Notes: generated from the sequence alone by a model not told the origin. Positions 40,099 through 51,393 are shown, counted from the first letter of the stretch. The stretch is 64,000 nt of DNA from Tuctoria greenei (GCA_036927565.1 JAYESD010000005.1:90994301-91058300), one strand, 5' to 3'. Numbers and translations are program-made.

Positions 40099-41255
40099 CT
40101 CCTCTTCTCGAAAGAATTTCTTCGTCTTGGTCCAGAATGTGGAGAAAATCTAGTAGTTTGTGTTGACTTAGTGGAAACAAGGATAAGTTTTGTTAAACGT
40201 TGTATCCTTGCAAGCAAAGCTGCTTTAGCTTCCTCCTCTTGTTCCTGCCTGGACTGCAGCTTGACATTACCATCTTCTAACTTTTCATATGTTGAACAAA
40301 CAATAGTTAGGACACACAAAAGTAGATGTACCCCATTGTAAATTCATATTTTGTACTGAACCTACAGCACACTTGAAAAATGAGTAATAGTAGTTAAAAA
40401 CATTTTATTAACTCAATGAAGTACTTCCACTGTCCTTCTAATACTTGTCGTTTCAGTGTTTCTATTGTAATGCATTTGTAAACCAAGCAAATAGCATATA
40501 ACAAGCAAATCTATGCATATGATTTGCAGGTTCCAAAATATTTGGAAGTTATTGATAGGCTGATTTTTAAAAGTTTGACAAGAATGTTCTCCAAAACGAC
40601 GGGTATTTGTCTATTTGAAGATTGGAGGGAATAATAGCATATAATAGGCAAAGAAATATTTGTAACCAAAAAAGAAAAAACTGTAAGCAACAGAGTTGTA
40701 ACTAAACAAAACAGCACAGCACCTTTTGTTTCCAAAGGATGATATTATTCCCCTGTGTCTTTTGATGGAGTCCCAGTTATAATACCCATCTTTAGCTACT
40801 CTAGCTCTTCCTTTAATCTGCAAATCTCAGTCTGATACTTCTTTATTAAAGATTTCTCGTCTATAATTTGCCAAACATGAAGACACATTAGACATTGTAG
40901 TATCAAATATATTTGTGAGAAAATGGTGAAAAAAATTAAGAACTGTCATCAAGTAAACATGGCCTACTTTGTTCGACGATGCTTGAATCTCAATGCGCTT
41001 TGCACAGTGTGCGAATTTGAGTGTATTGTGAGTCTCTTCTGTGTCACTTGATGCTGGGGTCACTGTGCAAATAAGCTGAAAAAGGAAATGAGTTATGATA
41101 AATTTTAGTACATTAGAAATTAGCATCTCAATCTGTTATAAGCAACCTACTGAAACAAGTCCTTGACCGCTAAGGAACGACCGAAGTAACCATGTTAATT
41201 TAGGATTTCGATATAGAACATGTGTGGCTTTTCCATCAGTCAGTTTTGAGTTAAC
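40099..41255 (-). pseudogene. Captured kinesin gene fragment (four exons, KIN-7-like)
   Basis: Minus-strand exons with GT/AG borders lie at 41151-41255, 40968-41075, 40723-40860 and 40099-40280. The first encodes KLTDGKATHVLYRNPKLTWL and SGQGLVS. The second encodes LICTVTPASSDTEETHNTLK and FAH, the end of the kinesin motor domain with the conserved NTLKFA. The third is the neck (EKSLIKKYQTEICRLKEELE). The fourth is EEEAKAALLARIQRLTKLIL plus an S/T/R-rich tail, as in plant KIN-7 (NACK/MKRP-type) kinesins. In exon 3 a TAG follows EELE and a one-base frameshift follows soon after; in exon 1 the usual YRDSKLTR is YRNPKLTW. F inserted just past the exon 4 donor. The motor's ATP-binding part is absent. 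Confidence 0.88.
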
Positions 41256-42199
41256 CTGAAACACCCAAGATCGAGAACTACCCAAGAAAGTTCCAAGAAA
41301 GTTCAAAGCATCCTAATGTGCGTTCGTTCCCTACATCAGAAATGTAACGTCCACCTATTCAGGAACCTGAGTTTCTAGTAACGATGAGACAGTAAATCAA
41401 CGAAGAATTCCCTATTTGGGAATCAATTAACTCCATGAATCACATCAGAAGCTAAGAACCTGCCCTAGGTTGCAATGAATAACAGGAAACCACCCAAGTC
41501 CAACCTACAGAGATCGACATAAATGTTGTCCTCTGATTGAATACTGAAACAATCACCTTCTCATGAGCCCGAGGAGCTCGTCCTAAAATCAAAGCTGACA
41601 GCCACGAACTTGCTCCACCGACGAAGACGAGAATCCGGCATCTTCCACCGCGAGAACGCAGATCCGCGGATCCAAATGGCCGTGGCACCTAGACGGGCCA
41701 ACAGAGCATGAAACCATGGGGGGACTGGAGGCGGGACGTACCGGCGGATGGACGGGATACAACACAGGGGAGCTCGGTGGTTGACGAAGTCAGAGGACGT
41801 GAGCCAACGGTCGCGAGTGTGGCGGTTGCGGAGGTGGGGCGATGGAGGAGGTGCGCCGCCGGTGACGGTGGGGTGGAGAGGTGAGGGCGAGCACCGCCGA
41901 TGGGGTGGAGGGGCGAGGGCGAGCGCCGTCGGTGGGGTGGGGAGCGAGCGCGAGTGCCGCCGGTGGGCTGGGGAGCGAGCGCGAGCACCGCAAGTCGGGG
42001 CGGAGATTCCTGGCCTCAGAGGAGTCGCTCAATTTCCACTCCCAACCAAGTGGATTGGGTAGCTGGCCGGCTAATCCACATCCGATCCAAATGTATTTTT
42101 TGCTTATGAGTGGAATTTGATCCACAAGTGGTTGTGGATCCAAGAGAGGAGTGGAATGGACTTGGATCCACTCCGTTTTAGGAGTTGCCAAACGAAGCC
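41256..42199. other. Element P right end, beyond the kinesin exons
   Basis: 41260-41450 is intron-like. A minus-strand ORF (41452-41688) contains RAHEKVIVSV, which might recall a kinesin start, but the resemblance is too short to call. From 41700 a GC-rich stretch repeats 'ggtggggagcgagcgcgag' and 'cgccggtgg' several times to about 42000. The TIR-proximal 190 bases are rich in 'ggatcca' and 'ccactcc'. Confidence 0.55.
41830..42000. repeat. GC-rich short tandem repeat in element P
   Basis: Four or five imperfect units of 32-37 bases sharing 'ggtggggtgg', 'gggcgag' and 'gcgagc(g/a)cc'. ORFs over it (41748-42191, both strands) are repeat products. Confidence 0.7.
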
Positions 42200-42202
42200 T
42201 AA
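42200..42202. repeat. Target site duplication of element P, right (TAA)
   Basis: Pairs with 15217-15219; the 3' LTR of B shows the uninterrupted site. Confidence 0.9.
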
Positions 42203-42709
42203 AGGAGCTTTTGTGCCTTGTTCGTCCGGCTTATTTTCTTCAAGTCTTTTTCGTCGAGTTTCTGCACGGCACTACCTTGCTTTGGTGGTTTTATCATAAC
42301 TCGAGTTTTACAGATCCGATTGACGTGATTCTTTTTGGGTTGTCTTCACAACTTGATTTTCTATCATCTGTCATAATTTCACGGTCATTGGATTTTTGGT
42401 GTCTGATCTACATGAGTTTCTTTGCATTGTCTCAGAATTGTTTTTCTTAGATAGGACAGATTGACCTTTGTTCGATCTTTCAACCGTAACTTGAGTTTAT
42501 CTTGACGGATTTTCGTGATGTCTTTATGACTTTATTATCTACAATATATACTAGTTTTGTCACAGTTGAAGACGTTTAGATTAGTCGCACACACGGTTTC
42601 TTTAACAGATCGATTTTCTGCCGAGGGGTGTTTTGTTGTTTCCGCTGAAAAGTTTTTATCTACCATTCACCCTCGTCTGGTAGCATTACACATGCTCTTC
42701 GATCCTACA
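42203..42709 (+). repeat. Element B 5' LTR, right part
   Basis: It aligns with 50308-50796 ('gagcttttgtg(c)cttgttcg' to 'cttcgatcctaca'). Confidence 0.92.
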
Positions 42710-42711
42710 AT

Positions 42712-42724
42712 TGGTATCAGAGCC
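42712..42724 (+). other. Primer-binding site of element B
   Basis: TGGTATCAGAGCC, a perfect initiator tRNA-Met site two bases after the LTR end. Confidence 0.93.
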
Positions 42725-42771
42725 ACGGTTCTCTAACCTTTGTGATTCACACGTGCTTTTGACTAATCCTC

Positions 42772-44928
42772 ATGGATAAATACTCGGCAAAACCTTGTGT
42801 TTGTTGGTATTGATTTTCAGGTTTGGAAGGCACGCATGGAAGCTTTTATCCAGGCGCAAGGCTTAGAGATATGGGAAAAAGTGTACAAGCCTTACGACGT
42901 GCTGCCAAACGATCAAGTCACGGCTACAAACTTAAGAGATATCGACAACAACAAAAATCCCGCAACTTGATAATCCAAGGACTAACTCAGAGCCACTTCA
43001 ACCGTGTTGCACACCTCGATCGGTGCACGATGTGTGGAGAGCACTTTGTGACTACCACAAAGGATCCAACACGATCAAAGAGGTAAAGTAGGATATGTTC
43101 AAGAAAGAATACACGCATTTCGAGATGCAACCCGGTGAGTCCATTGATGACCTTTTTGCTCGCTTTAATAAAATTCTCAGCAACTTGCGTAGTATCAATG
43201 TTAATTTTTCAGATGTTGAAAATGCTAGGCAATTGTTAAGTGCATTAGATATGTCAATTTGGAGATGAAAGTCACATCTATTCGTGGGTCTACTGTCATG
43301 AGTACACTTACATTAGATGTGCTATATTCTAAATTGAAAACTCATGAAATTGACATAATCTCACGTAAGAACCCCAACAAGTCTCTTGCAATTGCTTCTT
43401 AACGTGATATGTCTAGCTCCGACCAATCTTCATCTAGCAATACACTTGATTTGCTGTCTTCACTAACCCTGGAATAGATTGAAGAATTTCCAGAAGAGGA
43501 GCTAGCACTCATCACTACTCGGTTCTCAAAAGCATTGTACATTGTGAGAACTAGAAGGAGAGGAAGCTTCGGACCTCAATGATGCTTTGAATGTGGTAAG
43601 ACAGGACACTTTCGTTCAGATTGCCCTAACCTTTCAGGTCCTTCTACCCGTGATGAAAAGCAGAATTAAGTCAAGTTCTCTTCTGGCAACATCAACAAGA
43701 AAAAGAAGGGTTTTACAGGACGCAAACTGATAAACAGTTTCATCACCGCACTTCAAGAACTTGGCTCGAGTGATGTAGACATTAGAAGTGACGAAGATGA
43801 AGATAATCTGGCAAACTTGTGTTTCATGGTGAGCAAATCAAGCTCAAGTATGGAGGATGCAGAATATAACTGTGACAACGAAGAGGTATGTCCTACTCGT
43901 GATGAAAATGTGTGATGTTATTTCCCGTGCAACTGTTATTGTTAAGAAAAAGGACAAAAAACTTAGGGACAATGCTGTTAAAATTGAGTCACTAGAATCT
44001 GAAATTAATCTTTTGAAAATCTTGATTCCTAGTGATGATTCTTGTTCCTCATGCAATTTAATATATCAACAATTGTCCTCCTTAAGAAGTGCACACTCCT
44101 CTACTCTTGATAAACTTGAGTTAGAGATTGAAAAGAACAAAAATATTGTTGCACTTAATGATAAAAACTAAAAAGATGCTTCTTGTTCTACAATTGATTT
44201 GCATTGTTCTACTTGTTATGATCTTGAAAACAAAATAAAAGATGCTATGAATAAAATTTCAATACTGGACAATGCTTTACATGCTCATGAAGTTAAATAT
44301 TGTTCTAATTGCAAATTAATAGGAAAAACTTCATTTGAAAACTGCCTAGAATTATCTAAGAAATTTGATGACATGAATAGGACACTAGAGCAGTTTTGTA
44401 TTGGGAACAAAAATCTAAACTTGCTACTGAATTCATCCAAATCTTGCAATGATAAAACTAGTTTAGGTTTTGATTCTCATGCTAAAGCCCATCCACCTAT
44501 AATTGTAAAGTCATTAGGAAGTGGTATGATTAAAACAGTTCCTAAACCAAAAAGAGGTGGTTTTTAAATCTGCAGGAGTGTTGTCACATTCGGGTTCAAA
44601 TAAACATACTGCATACTCATCTAGACATGAATACAAAGTTAAATTTTATTGTACCTATTGTGCTAGAGATGGTCATGTCATAGATTTTTGTTATAGACTA
44701 GCTAAACAACATGAAAAGGAAAGAATGCAAGCTAGATCTTATAACTCTCATGCAAAATTTGCTGCACATACTAAACTAAATGACAGGAACATGCAACCTG
44801 CTGTTATGAGTGAAAAACATTCAAAGTTTACCTCCGGAGCTTCAGTTTTTGCCTCCGGACCTTTGTTGTTACTTCCAGGCCTTCTGTTTTTGCCCTCAGA
44901 GCTACTGATTTTTGTGCTACACAAGTAA
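42772..44928 (+). pseudogene. Element B gag, broken
   Basis: From the ATG at about 42772 (MDKYSAKPC) the copia gag reads across shifting frames. KARMEAFIQAQGLEIWEKVY is followed by FKKEYTHFEMQPGESIDDLF at 43095, DVLYSKLKTHEI and a CCHC knuckle CFECGKTGHFRSDC (about 43587). A long lysine/asparagine/serine-rich coiled-coil part follows (43857-44567), and a second CCHC-like motif, CTYCARDGHVIDFC, lies in 44557-44928. Two knuckles and a coiled-coil extension are usual in the Sirevirus-type gag. At least five stops or shifts interrupt it. Confidence 0.85.
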
Positions 44929-45480
44929 CACCTTATAGGTCAGTAGTTAAGAACAAAAAATCTCAAACTTTGACTCATAAACCTGCTGTTTTATCTCAGC
45001 TTTCGCGTGTTTTTCTTGTTGCACGTCGTGTGACACGGTACTGGATTCCTAAATGCCTTTTGACTAACCCTAGTATTGAGTCATCGACGTATTGTTCTTC
45101 TATGTAGGTTACACGCTTGAGGAAGGAGAACGTTTGGATTGTGGATTCAGGTTGCTCACACCACATGACCGGTAACAAATAATGGTTCTCCTCCCTCTCT
45201 TTTGTGTCACGTGTAGAAAATGTTACTTTTGCCGATAATTCTTCAACTCCTATATTTGCTATGGGTTCGGTTAGAGTAAATGATCACTACACTTTGAAGG
45301 ATGTGGGACTTCTTAAAAATTTGAAATACAACTTGCTTTCTGTTTCACAACTGCTAGATGAAAATCTAGAAATTATTTTCACTAAAAATTGCTGCAAAGT
45401 TGTAAATTCAAATAGTGAACTTATTTTTAACATGTCTCAGTTTGGAAGAGTTTTCAGAGCTGATTTTGATATGTCTTCCT
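44929..45480 (+). pseudogene. Element B protease region
   Basis: At about 45130, VWIVDSGCSHHMTGN is the aspartic protease site. An in-frame TAA follows at 45179. ORF 45204-45551 continues with FADNSSTPI, NLKYNLLSVSQLLDE and IIFTKNCCKVV. The minus-strand ORF 44996-45178 is its shadow. Confidence 0.88.
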
Positions 45481-45490
45481 CTAAGCATAG

Positions 45491-46361
45491 GTGTCTAGTT
45501 CTAATGATTCGAAGGCCATATATTTTTGGCATCGTAGACTTGGTTACATAGGCTTTGATCATCTAACGTGTGTTAGTGCTCTTGATCGCATACGTGGGGT
45601 GCCTAAGCTTAAAGGGGACAAGAAATTATGTGCTCTTCTTGTAGACATGCTAAGATGGTTGCAGGTTCACATACTCCTCTCACAATGATCATGACAACTG
45701 AATCGGGTCAACTTTTGCACCTTGACACCGTAGGACCTTCACGTGTTTAATCCTTCGGAGGTAAATGGTATGTTCTTGTGATTGTTGACGATTATTCTAG
45801 ATACTCTTGGGTTTACTTTATGGCATCTAAGAATGAAGATTTTAGTCACTTTAGAACTTTATTTCTTAGATTATCAATTGTTCACCTAGGATCTTTAAAA
45901 GCAATTAGAAGTGATAACGGAACTAAATTTAAAAATCAATCTTTTGATCACTTTTGTGCTGAAAATGGAATAGATCATCAACTTTCTTCACCATATGTAC
46001 CTCAACAAAATGGTGTTGTAGAAAGAAAGAATAGAACCTTAATGAGACGGCTAGGACTATGCTTGATGAGTATCAAACTCCTAGGAAATTTTGGGCTGAT
46101 GCGATTGCAACCACTTGTTATGTCTCAAATCATTTTTTCTTGCGCGCTAAGCTAGGTAAAACACCATATGAGCTCCGGTTTGGACATAGGCCTAGTGTAC
46201 ACACTTTCGGGTCTTTGGTTGCAAATTCTTTGTTAAGAAACATGGTAATCTTGATAAATTTGAACCTAGATCCATTGATGGCATGTTTCTTGGATATCCA
46301 TCTCATACTAGAGGCTACCGTGTGCTTTTACTTGACACCAACAAAATTGTGGAGACTGTGA
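45491..46361 (+). pseudogene. Element B GAG-pre-integrase and integrase
   Basis: FWHRRLGYIGFDHLT (45520) is the GAG-pre-integrase. The core reads VIVDDYSRYSWVYFM (first Asp), IRSDNGTKFKN (second Asp) and PYVPQQNGVVERKNRTL (Glu) in 45778-46060, so all three catalytic acids are visible. After a frameshift, MLDEYQTPRKFWADA and KTPYELRFGHRPSVHTFG follow, then a shift into the last part. Stops at 45686 and 45747 interrupt the N-terminal side. Confidence 0.9.
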
Positions 46362-46665
46362 GGTGTCTTTTTATGAAGCTAGCCTAGGTACTAGCTCAAA
46401 CATTGCAGGTCCGGATCCATATCCTCAGGGGGAGGGTATTTTCGAAGAAGAAGAAGAAGACTCGTGATATTGCCTGATAGTTCCAAAGCTGACGTGTCTA
46501 GCTCCAAACTTTGAACAATCTCCGACTACCATCTCTGCTGGTCCTGATCATCCACAAGCCACAAGTTCATCAATTCGCGATGAACCTTATGAAGAAGAAG
46601 CTTGTGAGACATCTATACCCCTACAGATTTACAAGAATCGTCCCCCAAAACAGATAATTGGGAGC
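46362..46665 (+). other. Element B integrase-RT linker
   Basis: Low-complexity stretch with a (gaa)n tract at 46445-46465 and several stops. No domain is recognised. Confidence 0.6.
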
Positions 46666-47615
46666 TTGCATGAACGAGTTACACGATCCAAGTTTTCTGA
46701 CCCCAATTCTCATGCTCATTCTGTTTTTGTTGCTTCTTTTGAACCCAAAGATATATCACATGCACTCACTAATGAATCTTGGATTATTGCCATGCAAGAA
46801 GAGTTAGAAAATTTTGAACGGAATAATGTTTGGAAACTTGTACCTCCACCTCAAGATCACACTTTAATTAGAACTAAATGGGCGTCTAAAAATAAACAAA
46901 GTGAGGATGGGGTTGTGATTAGGAATAAGGCTAGATTGGTTGCTCAGGGTTTCACACAAACTGAAGGTCTAGATTTTGATGAAACTTTTGCTCCTGTTGC
47001 TAGATTAGAAGTCATAAGAATTTTGTTAGCTTTTGCTGCTTCTATAAGTTTCAAGTTATATCAAATGGATGTAAAAAGTGTTTTTCTTAATGGCTACATA
47101 GATGAGGAGGTTTTTATTAAGCAACCACCTGGTTTTAAAAATCCAGATTTTCTTAATCATGTTTTCAAACCGACTAAAGCCCTGTATGGTCTTAAACAAG
47201 CTCATAGAGCATGGTATGATTAAAAACATTCTTACTTGAAAAGGGCTTTACCATGGGCTAGGTTGATAAAACTCTTTTTGTGCTTAAGCATGGCAATGAC
47301 TCATTGTTCGTTCAAGAGTATGTGGATGATATTATCTTTGGTTGTGCTTCTCATGATCTTGTGTCCTTGTTTTCAGCAATGATGAGTTCAGAATTGGAAA
47401 TGAGTATGATGGGTGAACTCACTTACTTTTTAGTGCTGCAAATCAAGCAAACCAAGGAAGGTACCGTTGTGTATCAAACGAAGTATACAAGGGACCTTCT
47501 CAAGCGCTTCAACATAGACAAAAGTAAGCCTCTTCTGACACCAATGGGAACAACATCAACACTTGAACTTGATGAAGATGGTGAACTGTGGATCAAAAAG
47601 AATATAGAAGCATGA
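46666..47615 (+). pseudogene. Element B reverse transcriptase
   Basis: 46666-47223 runs from the linker through SWIIAMQEELENFERNNVWK, RLVAQGFTQTEGLDFDETF and YQMDVKSVFLNG to ALYGLKQAHRAWYD, then TAA. After a short break, 47280-47615 has VQEYVDDIIFGCASH with YVDD intact, and MMGELTYFLVLQIK. A frameshift at about 47600 leads to the next frame. The catalytic residues remain. Confidence 0.92.
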
Positions 47616-48269
47616 TCGGATCACTTTTGTACCTCACGACATTAAGACCGGACATACAATTCAGCAAATGTCTTTGTGCACAGTTTCAAGCTTCCCCATG
47701 TGCTTCACATCGTCACACTGTCAAAAGGACTCTCAGGTACTTACATGGAACTCAAGAATTTGGCATTTTTCTTCCTTCTTCCTCAACCATTACTTTGAAA
47801 GATTTTTCGGATGCTAATTTTGGGGGTTGTAGGATTGATAGGAAAAGTTTTTTGGTTCTTGGCATTTTCTTGGTAATTCACTTGTTGCTTGGTCCTCTAG
47901 AAAAAAAACTTAGTTGCACAATCCACAACGGAATCTGAATATGTAGCTGCTGCTAGTGCTTGCTCACAAATTCTTTGGATTGTTTAAACACTTAAGGACT
48001 ATGGGGTTGATCTAGATAGTGCTCCACTGTTTTGTGATAACACTAGTGCCATTTGCATTGCTAAAAACCCCGTGCAACACTCAAGAACAAAGCACATTGA
48101 CATTAAATATCACTTTCTCCGTGATAATGTTGAAAAAGGAAACATTGTGCTTCACCATATAGATACCGAACAACAATTGGCTGACATTTTTACAAAACCT
48201 TTGGATTTCACTCGTTTTTGTTACATTCGTAGTGAAATAGGGGTTATGCATCCTCATGGCTTAAATTGA
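47588..48269 (+). pseudogene. Element B RNase H
   Basis: MIGSLLYLTTLRPDIQFSKC and CASHRHTVKRTLRYLHGTQE connect RT to RNase H (FSDANFGGCRIDRKS). Frameshifts near 47870-47940 and a stop near 47986 break the centre. 48072-48269 resumes with RTKHIDIKYHFLRDNVEKGN and LADIFTKPLDFTRF. Confidence 0.9.
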
Positions 48270-49177
48270 GGGGAGCTTTCAAATTTGGGATCTGAATTTA
48301 AAAATAATATGAGCATAATATTTCATACATATATGACTTTGTAATTCTTTTTACATGCTGAAAGTTCTTACTACATTATTCGTGTTATACGTTTTATAGT
48401 TTTTGCCATGACTAGTAATTAGAATAATTACTTACACTAAATCTGGTCATGATTGAACTTTCTTGCTGCTTTGAACCTTTTGCATGCTCACAAGTGCTTT
48501 TAAAAGAATTAATCAAGTAAGCAACTCACATGTTGAGTTTTTATGTTCAAATGAATAAATAAGAAAAGATCAAGAGAATATGCATGCATTGCACTTCTTC
48601 TTTTGAGATGGCTTATCATTGCACTTAGATATGAACTTGGAAGAAGTTGTGTATGACTAAAACTATGTCCTTAAGCTTCTGATTGTCAAATGACATAGGC
48701 TTGGCTTGGTTGGTTAGAATAATGCAGATGTGGCATATAATCTATTACAAATGTCATATGTTAAAAATTTATGCTTAGCAGAAAATAAAATTGCAGCAAC
48801 AAGCGTCATGCTTTCAGGTCTTGAAATAGTAAAGTTTGTGAGATCATGACTTGCTTAAATTGAAAATTATATTTCATCTCTAGCATGGCTTACACTACTT
48901 TATATATCTCATTGTTGTGATAGTGTAAGTTACTTGATAGTATGACTTGGATGAGCTTTGTTTTATATGTATATGTTATACTGTGCTCATAACAAATTAA
49001 AATTTCTCTTTTGTACCTTGTTGGATACATTGTCAAAGGGGGAGAAGTATGCAAGGGGGAGAAATTTATTTCTATCTCATTTGATTTTCAAAAGGGGGGA
49101 GAAATTGTTTCCAAAACTTTTCATCCTAATGTTCGGATTTTAAGTGGTTTTGCCAATGCATTCATCAAGGGGGAGAT
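48270..49177 (+). other. Element B 3' noncoding region with repeated polypurine tracts
   Basis: No ORF of note, so there is no third gene as in E. Purine tracts lie at about 49037 (AAAGGGGGAGAAG), 49053 (AAGGGGGAGAAA), 49092 (AAAAGGGGGGAGAAA) and, next to the LTR, 49167 (CAAGGGGGAGAT). Confidence 0.85.
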
Positions 49178-50796
49178 TGTGAGATCTATGTGTGTTGAAT
49201 AGATTAGCTTGTTGACGATAAAAGTTTTGAATACTACCAAAACACCTTTTTAACAAGGTCCGACGATAGGTCCGGCTTGTTTTGGGTAGCTTCGACAAGG
49301 TCCAACGTAAGGTCCGACTTGCTGTGGCTAGGTCCGACTTGCTTTGGTCAGCTCCGACGCTAGGTCTGACTAGCTTTGGTAAGCTCCAGCGCTAGGTCCT
49401 GCTATCTTTAGTAAGCTCCGGCTCAAGGTCCGGCTAGTTTTGGCAAGGTTAAGAGCTAGATTGCAATGGTTCTGCTTTTACTTTGAAATAATTCAAACTT
49501 GTTTTACATATATGGGAAGTTTGCTTAGTATTCTTTTACTAAGTTTTTGGTGTTTTTTTGTGGTTATTGCTGTTATCAATTTGCTATGGTTTGCAACATG
49601 CTTATGAGAGGTGCTCACGTAAGGTGTTGTGGTTTCTGAACTAACGAGAGTCAAGTCGTGGACTTGTGCTCGGAAGTATCGGGTGTTTATTCATGTGCAG
49701 GTGTTGCTTAAGTTCAAGACATGGCTGGTGATGGGATCCATTGAACTAGTCTTAGGGAGAAGATGAGGTTAAACAACCAAGTTCGGGAGGAATTGTGGTT
49801 GAGTTGATTGGGAGGTTGTGCAACATGTTTGAATCAAGAATAATGCATATGAAGGAATCATGGACGTCATTGGAAAATGTTTGCACGTGTGCAAGGAGTG
49901 TATGGATGTAGCTACATGGTTTCGAGGCGTGATGAAGAGAAGTGGACGTAAAGAATTGGTCAGAAAGGTCCAATCGACTAGGTTATGGACTCAGGCTGCG
50001 GTTGATTCGTGTTTGACTCCAATATGGAAAGTTTTGAGTTGGTTATGATAGGATTTTATGTGGGTCACGAATTTGAGTTGTTTTAGGAATGTGGGATACG
50101 TTCCTAAGGTGTTTGGAAGTCTTAAGATTGCTTCCATCTGCGTATAGAAGAGTCTTGTGCAGTTATGGAAAGTTCGATTCATGAATTTAGTAGGATTAGA
50201 GTCCTAGTTAGGTTTGGGTTGACCTAAGGGCTGGTTATATAAGCAAGGTAGGCCAGAGCTCGTGGTGCTGTTCCTTGTAAGTTTTGATCAATAAATTTGG
50301 AGTCTAAACGAGCTTTTGTGCTTTGTTCGCCCGACTTGTTTTCTTCAAGTCTTTCTCGTCAAGTTTCTGCACAGCACTACCTGGCTTCGGTGGTTTTATC
50401 ATAACTCGAGTTTTACAAATCCAATTGACGTGATTCTTTTTGGCTTGTCTTCACAACTTGATTTTCTATCATCTGTCAACATTTCACAGTTATTGGATTT
50501 GTTGTTTCTGATCTACACGAGTTTCTTTGCAGTGTTCCAGAACTATTTTACACGTCTTGGTGAATTGAGTTTCTCATGACGTATATTTGTGAGTCTTGTT
50601 GTGACATCTTGGTGACTCGATTCTTTACAATCTGAACTAGTTTTTTCACGGTTGAACATGTTTAGATTAGTCGCACACACAGTTTCTTTAACATATCAGT
50701 TTTCTGCCAATGCGTATTTTGTTGCTTTCGCTAAAAATTTTTTATCTGCCATTCACCCCCCCTATGGTAGCTTTACACGTGCTCTTCGATCCTACA
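49178..50796 (+). repeat. Element B 3' LTR, 1619 bp
   Basis: TGTGAGATC to GATCCTACA, with the GGTCCGAC cluster at 49255-49450 and TATA at 50236-50242. At about 50303 it contains the undisturbed target 'agtctaaacgagc' that P occupies in the 5' LTR. Differences from the 5' LTR are frequent, so B is older than E or F. Confidence 0.95.
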
Positions 50797-50801
50797 AACG
50801 G
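50797..50801. repeat. Target site duplication of element B, right (AACGG)
   Basis: Pairs with 14047-14051. Confidence 0.92.
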
Positions 50802-51060
50802 CTATGGAATTAGCCCGTTGGTGAATTACCACTTTTGCAGCTCGGAAAAAAATTTTCTGAATAAAAACTCCTTTTTCAAAACCCAACAATTTTCTTTTTT
50901 GAAATAAAGAAATAAAAATGATAGTTGAGAATACAAGATTCTCAACTTACTAAGAAAAACCAAATATGTAGTGGGGAAAAATCAAACTAAATGGGCAAAA
51001 CCAAATAAAGAGAAAAGAAAATTAAATAAAAAGATAACTACCAAGCTAACCTATTGGCTA
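50802..51060 (-). other. Element C 3' noncoding region
   Basis: AT-rich. On the minus strand, 'ggtgagacttagccaatagg' at about 51050-51069 is matched by 57868-57890 in D, supporting a common origin. Confidence 0.55.
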
Positions 51061-51099
51061 AGTCTCACCCCCGTCCGATGAGATGGACATTCCTCCTTT

Positions 51100-51372
51100 T
51101 TAATTCTTGACATCCTCGCCCAGAGGGATGGGCTTGGACGGCTTGTCATGCTTCTTTCGCCATTCCTCCTTTAGCAGCTTGGTGGACTTGGGCCTTTGGG
51201 GAGGCTCGGACTTCTCCGTCTTCTTGGGGTGTCGGCGTGGATGATAAGATGATTTCTCTACATAGATCAAATTCCTCATGAATGCAAGGAGCGGGTCCAC
51301 CTCTGAAGGTGTGATTTCGACCTCTTGAATGTTCTTAAATTCGGCCCATACTTGATACGGATCATGGAGCAT
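51100..51372 (-). pseudogene. Element C post-protease segment
   Basis: MLHDPYQVWAEFKNIQEVEI then a proline/lysine-rich tail ending LGEDVKN. It follows the protease out of frame or after a small shift (FHPKIGA-like reading just upstream at 51375). Positionally it replaces the start of RT; the sequence has no RT motif. Confidence 0.55.
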
Positions 51373-51393
51373 TGCTCCAATTTTGGGTGAAAG

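Larger units (their letters stand above)
15220..42199. mobile_element. Element P: PIF/Harbinger-type TIR element carrying kinesin exons, with E and F nested inside
   Basis: The ends are GGCCTCGTTTGGC and, on the other strand, GGCTTCGTTTGGC, inverted repeats of 13 bases with one mismatch. TAA flanks both sides. TIRs of this form with a TAA/TTA duplication are typical of Tourist and PIF/Harbinger elements in grasses. Without E (15408-27173) and F (28470-40071) the element is about 3.6 kb: 15220-15407, 27174-28469 and 40072-42199. No transposase is recognisable, but four exons of a kinesin gene are, so it is a gene-fragment-capturing non-autonomous element. Confidence 0.85.
14052..50796 (+). mobile_element. 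Ty1/copia element B, with a 27-kb insertion in its 5' LTR
   Basis: LTRs start TGTGAGA and end GATCCTACA; AACGG flanks both ends. The 5' LTR is in two pieces (14052-15219 and 42203-42709), and the 3' LTR (49178-50796) is continuous. A primer site (TGGTATCAGAGCC) follows the 5' LTR, and purine tracts precede the 3' LTR. The order gag, protease, integrase, RT, RNase H is the copia order. Repeated AAGGGGGAGA tracts and a long coiled-coil gag suggest the Sirevirus branch. All ORFs are broken. Confidence 0.93.

Noticed and set aside
41452..41688. Kinesin first exon in P (HEKVIVSV)
   Set aside because: Only about eight residues resemble a motor start, and what follows does not continue the domain.
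41748..42191. ORFs of 99-133 aa on both strands near the right end of P
   Set aside because: Products of a 32-37-bp GC-rich repeat; similar peptides appear in several frames.
15220..42199. Helitron or Pack-MULE as carrier of the kinesin fragment
   Set aside because: Helitrons lack TIRs and target duplications, and MULEs make 8-11-bp duplications with long TIRs. Here TIRs are 13 bases with a 3-base TAA.
42823..43086. Separate small gene in B leader
   Set aside because: It is the B gag N-terminus read out of frame; the correct frame shows the gag motif KARMEAFIQAQ.
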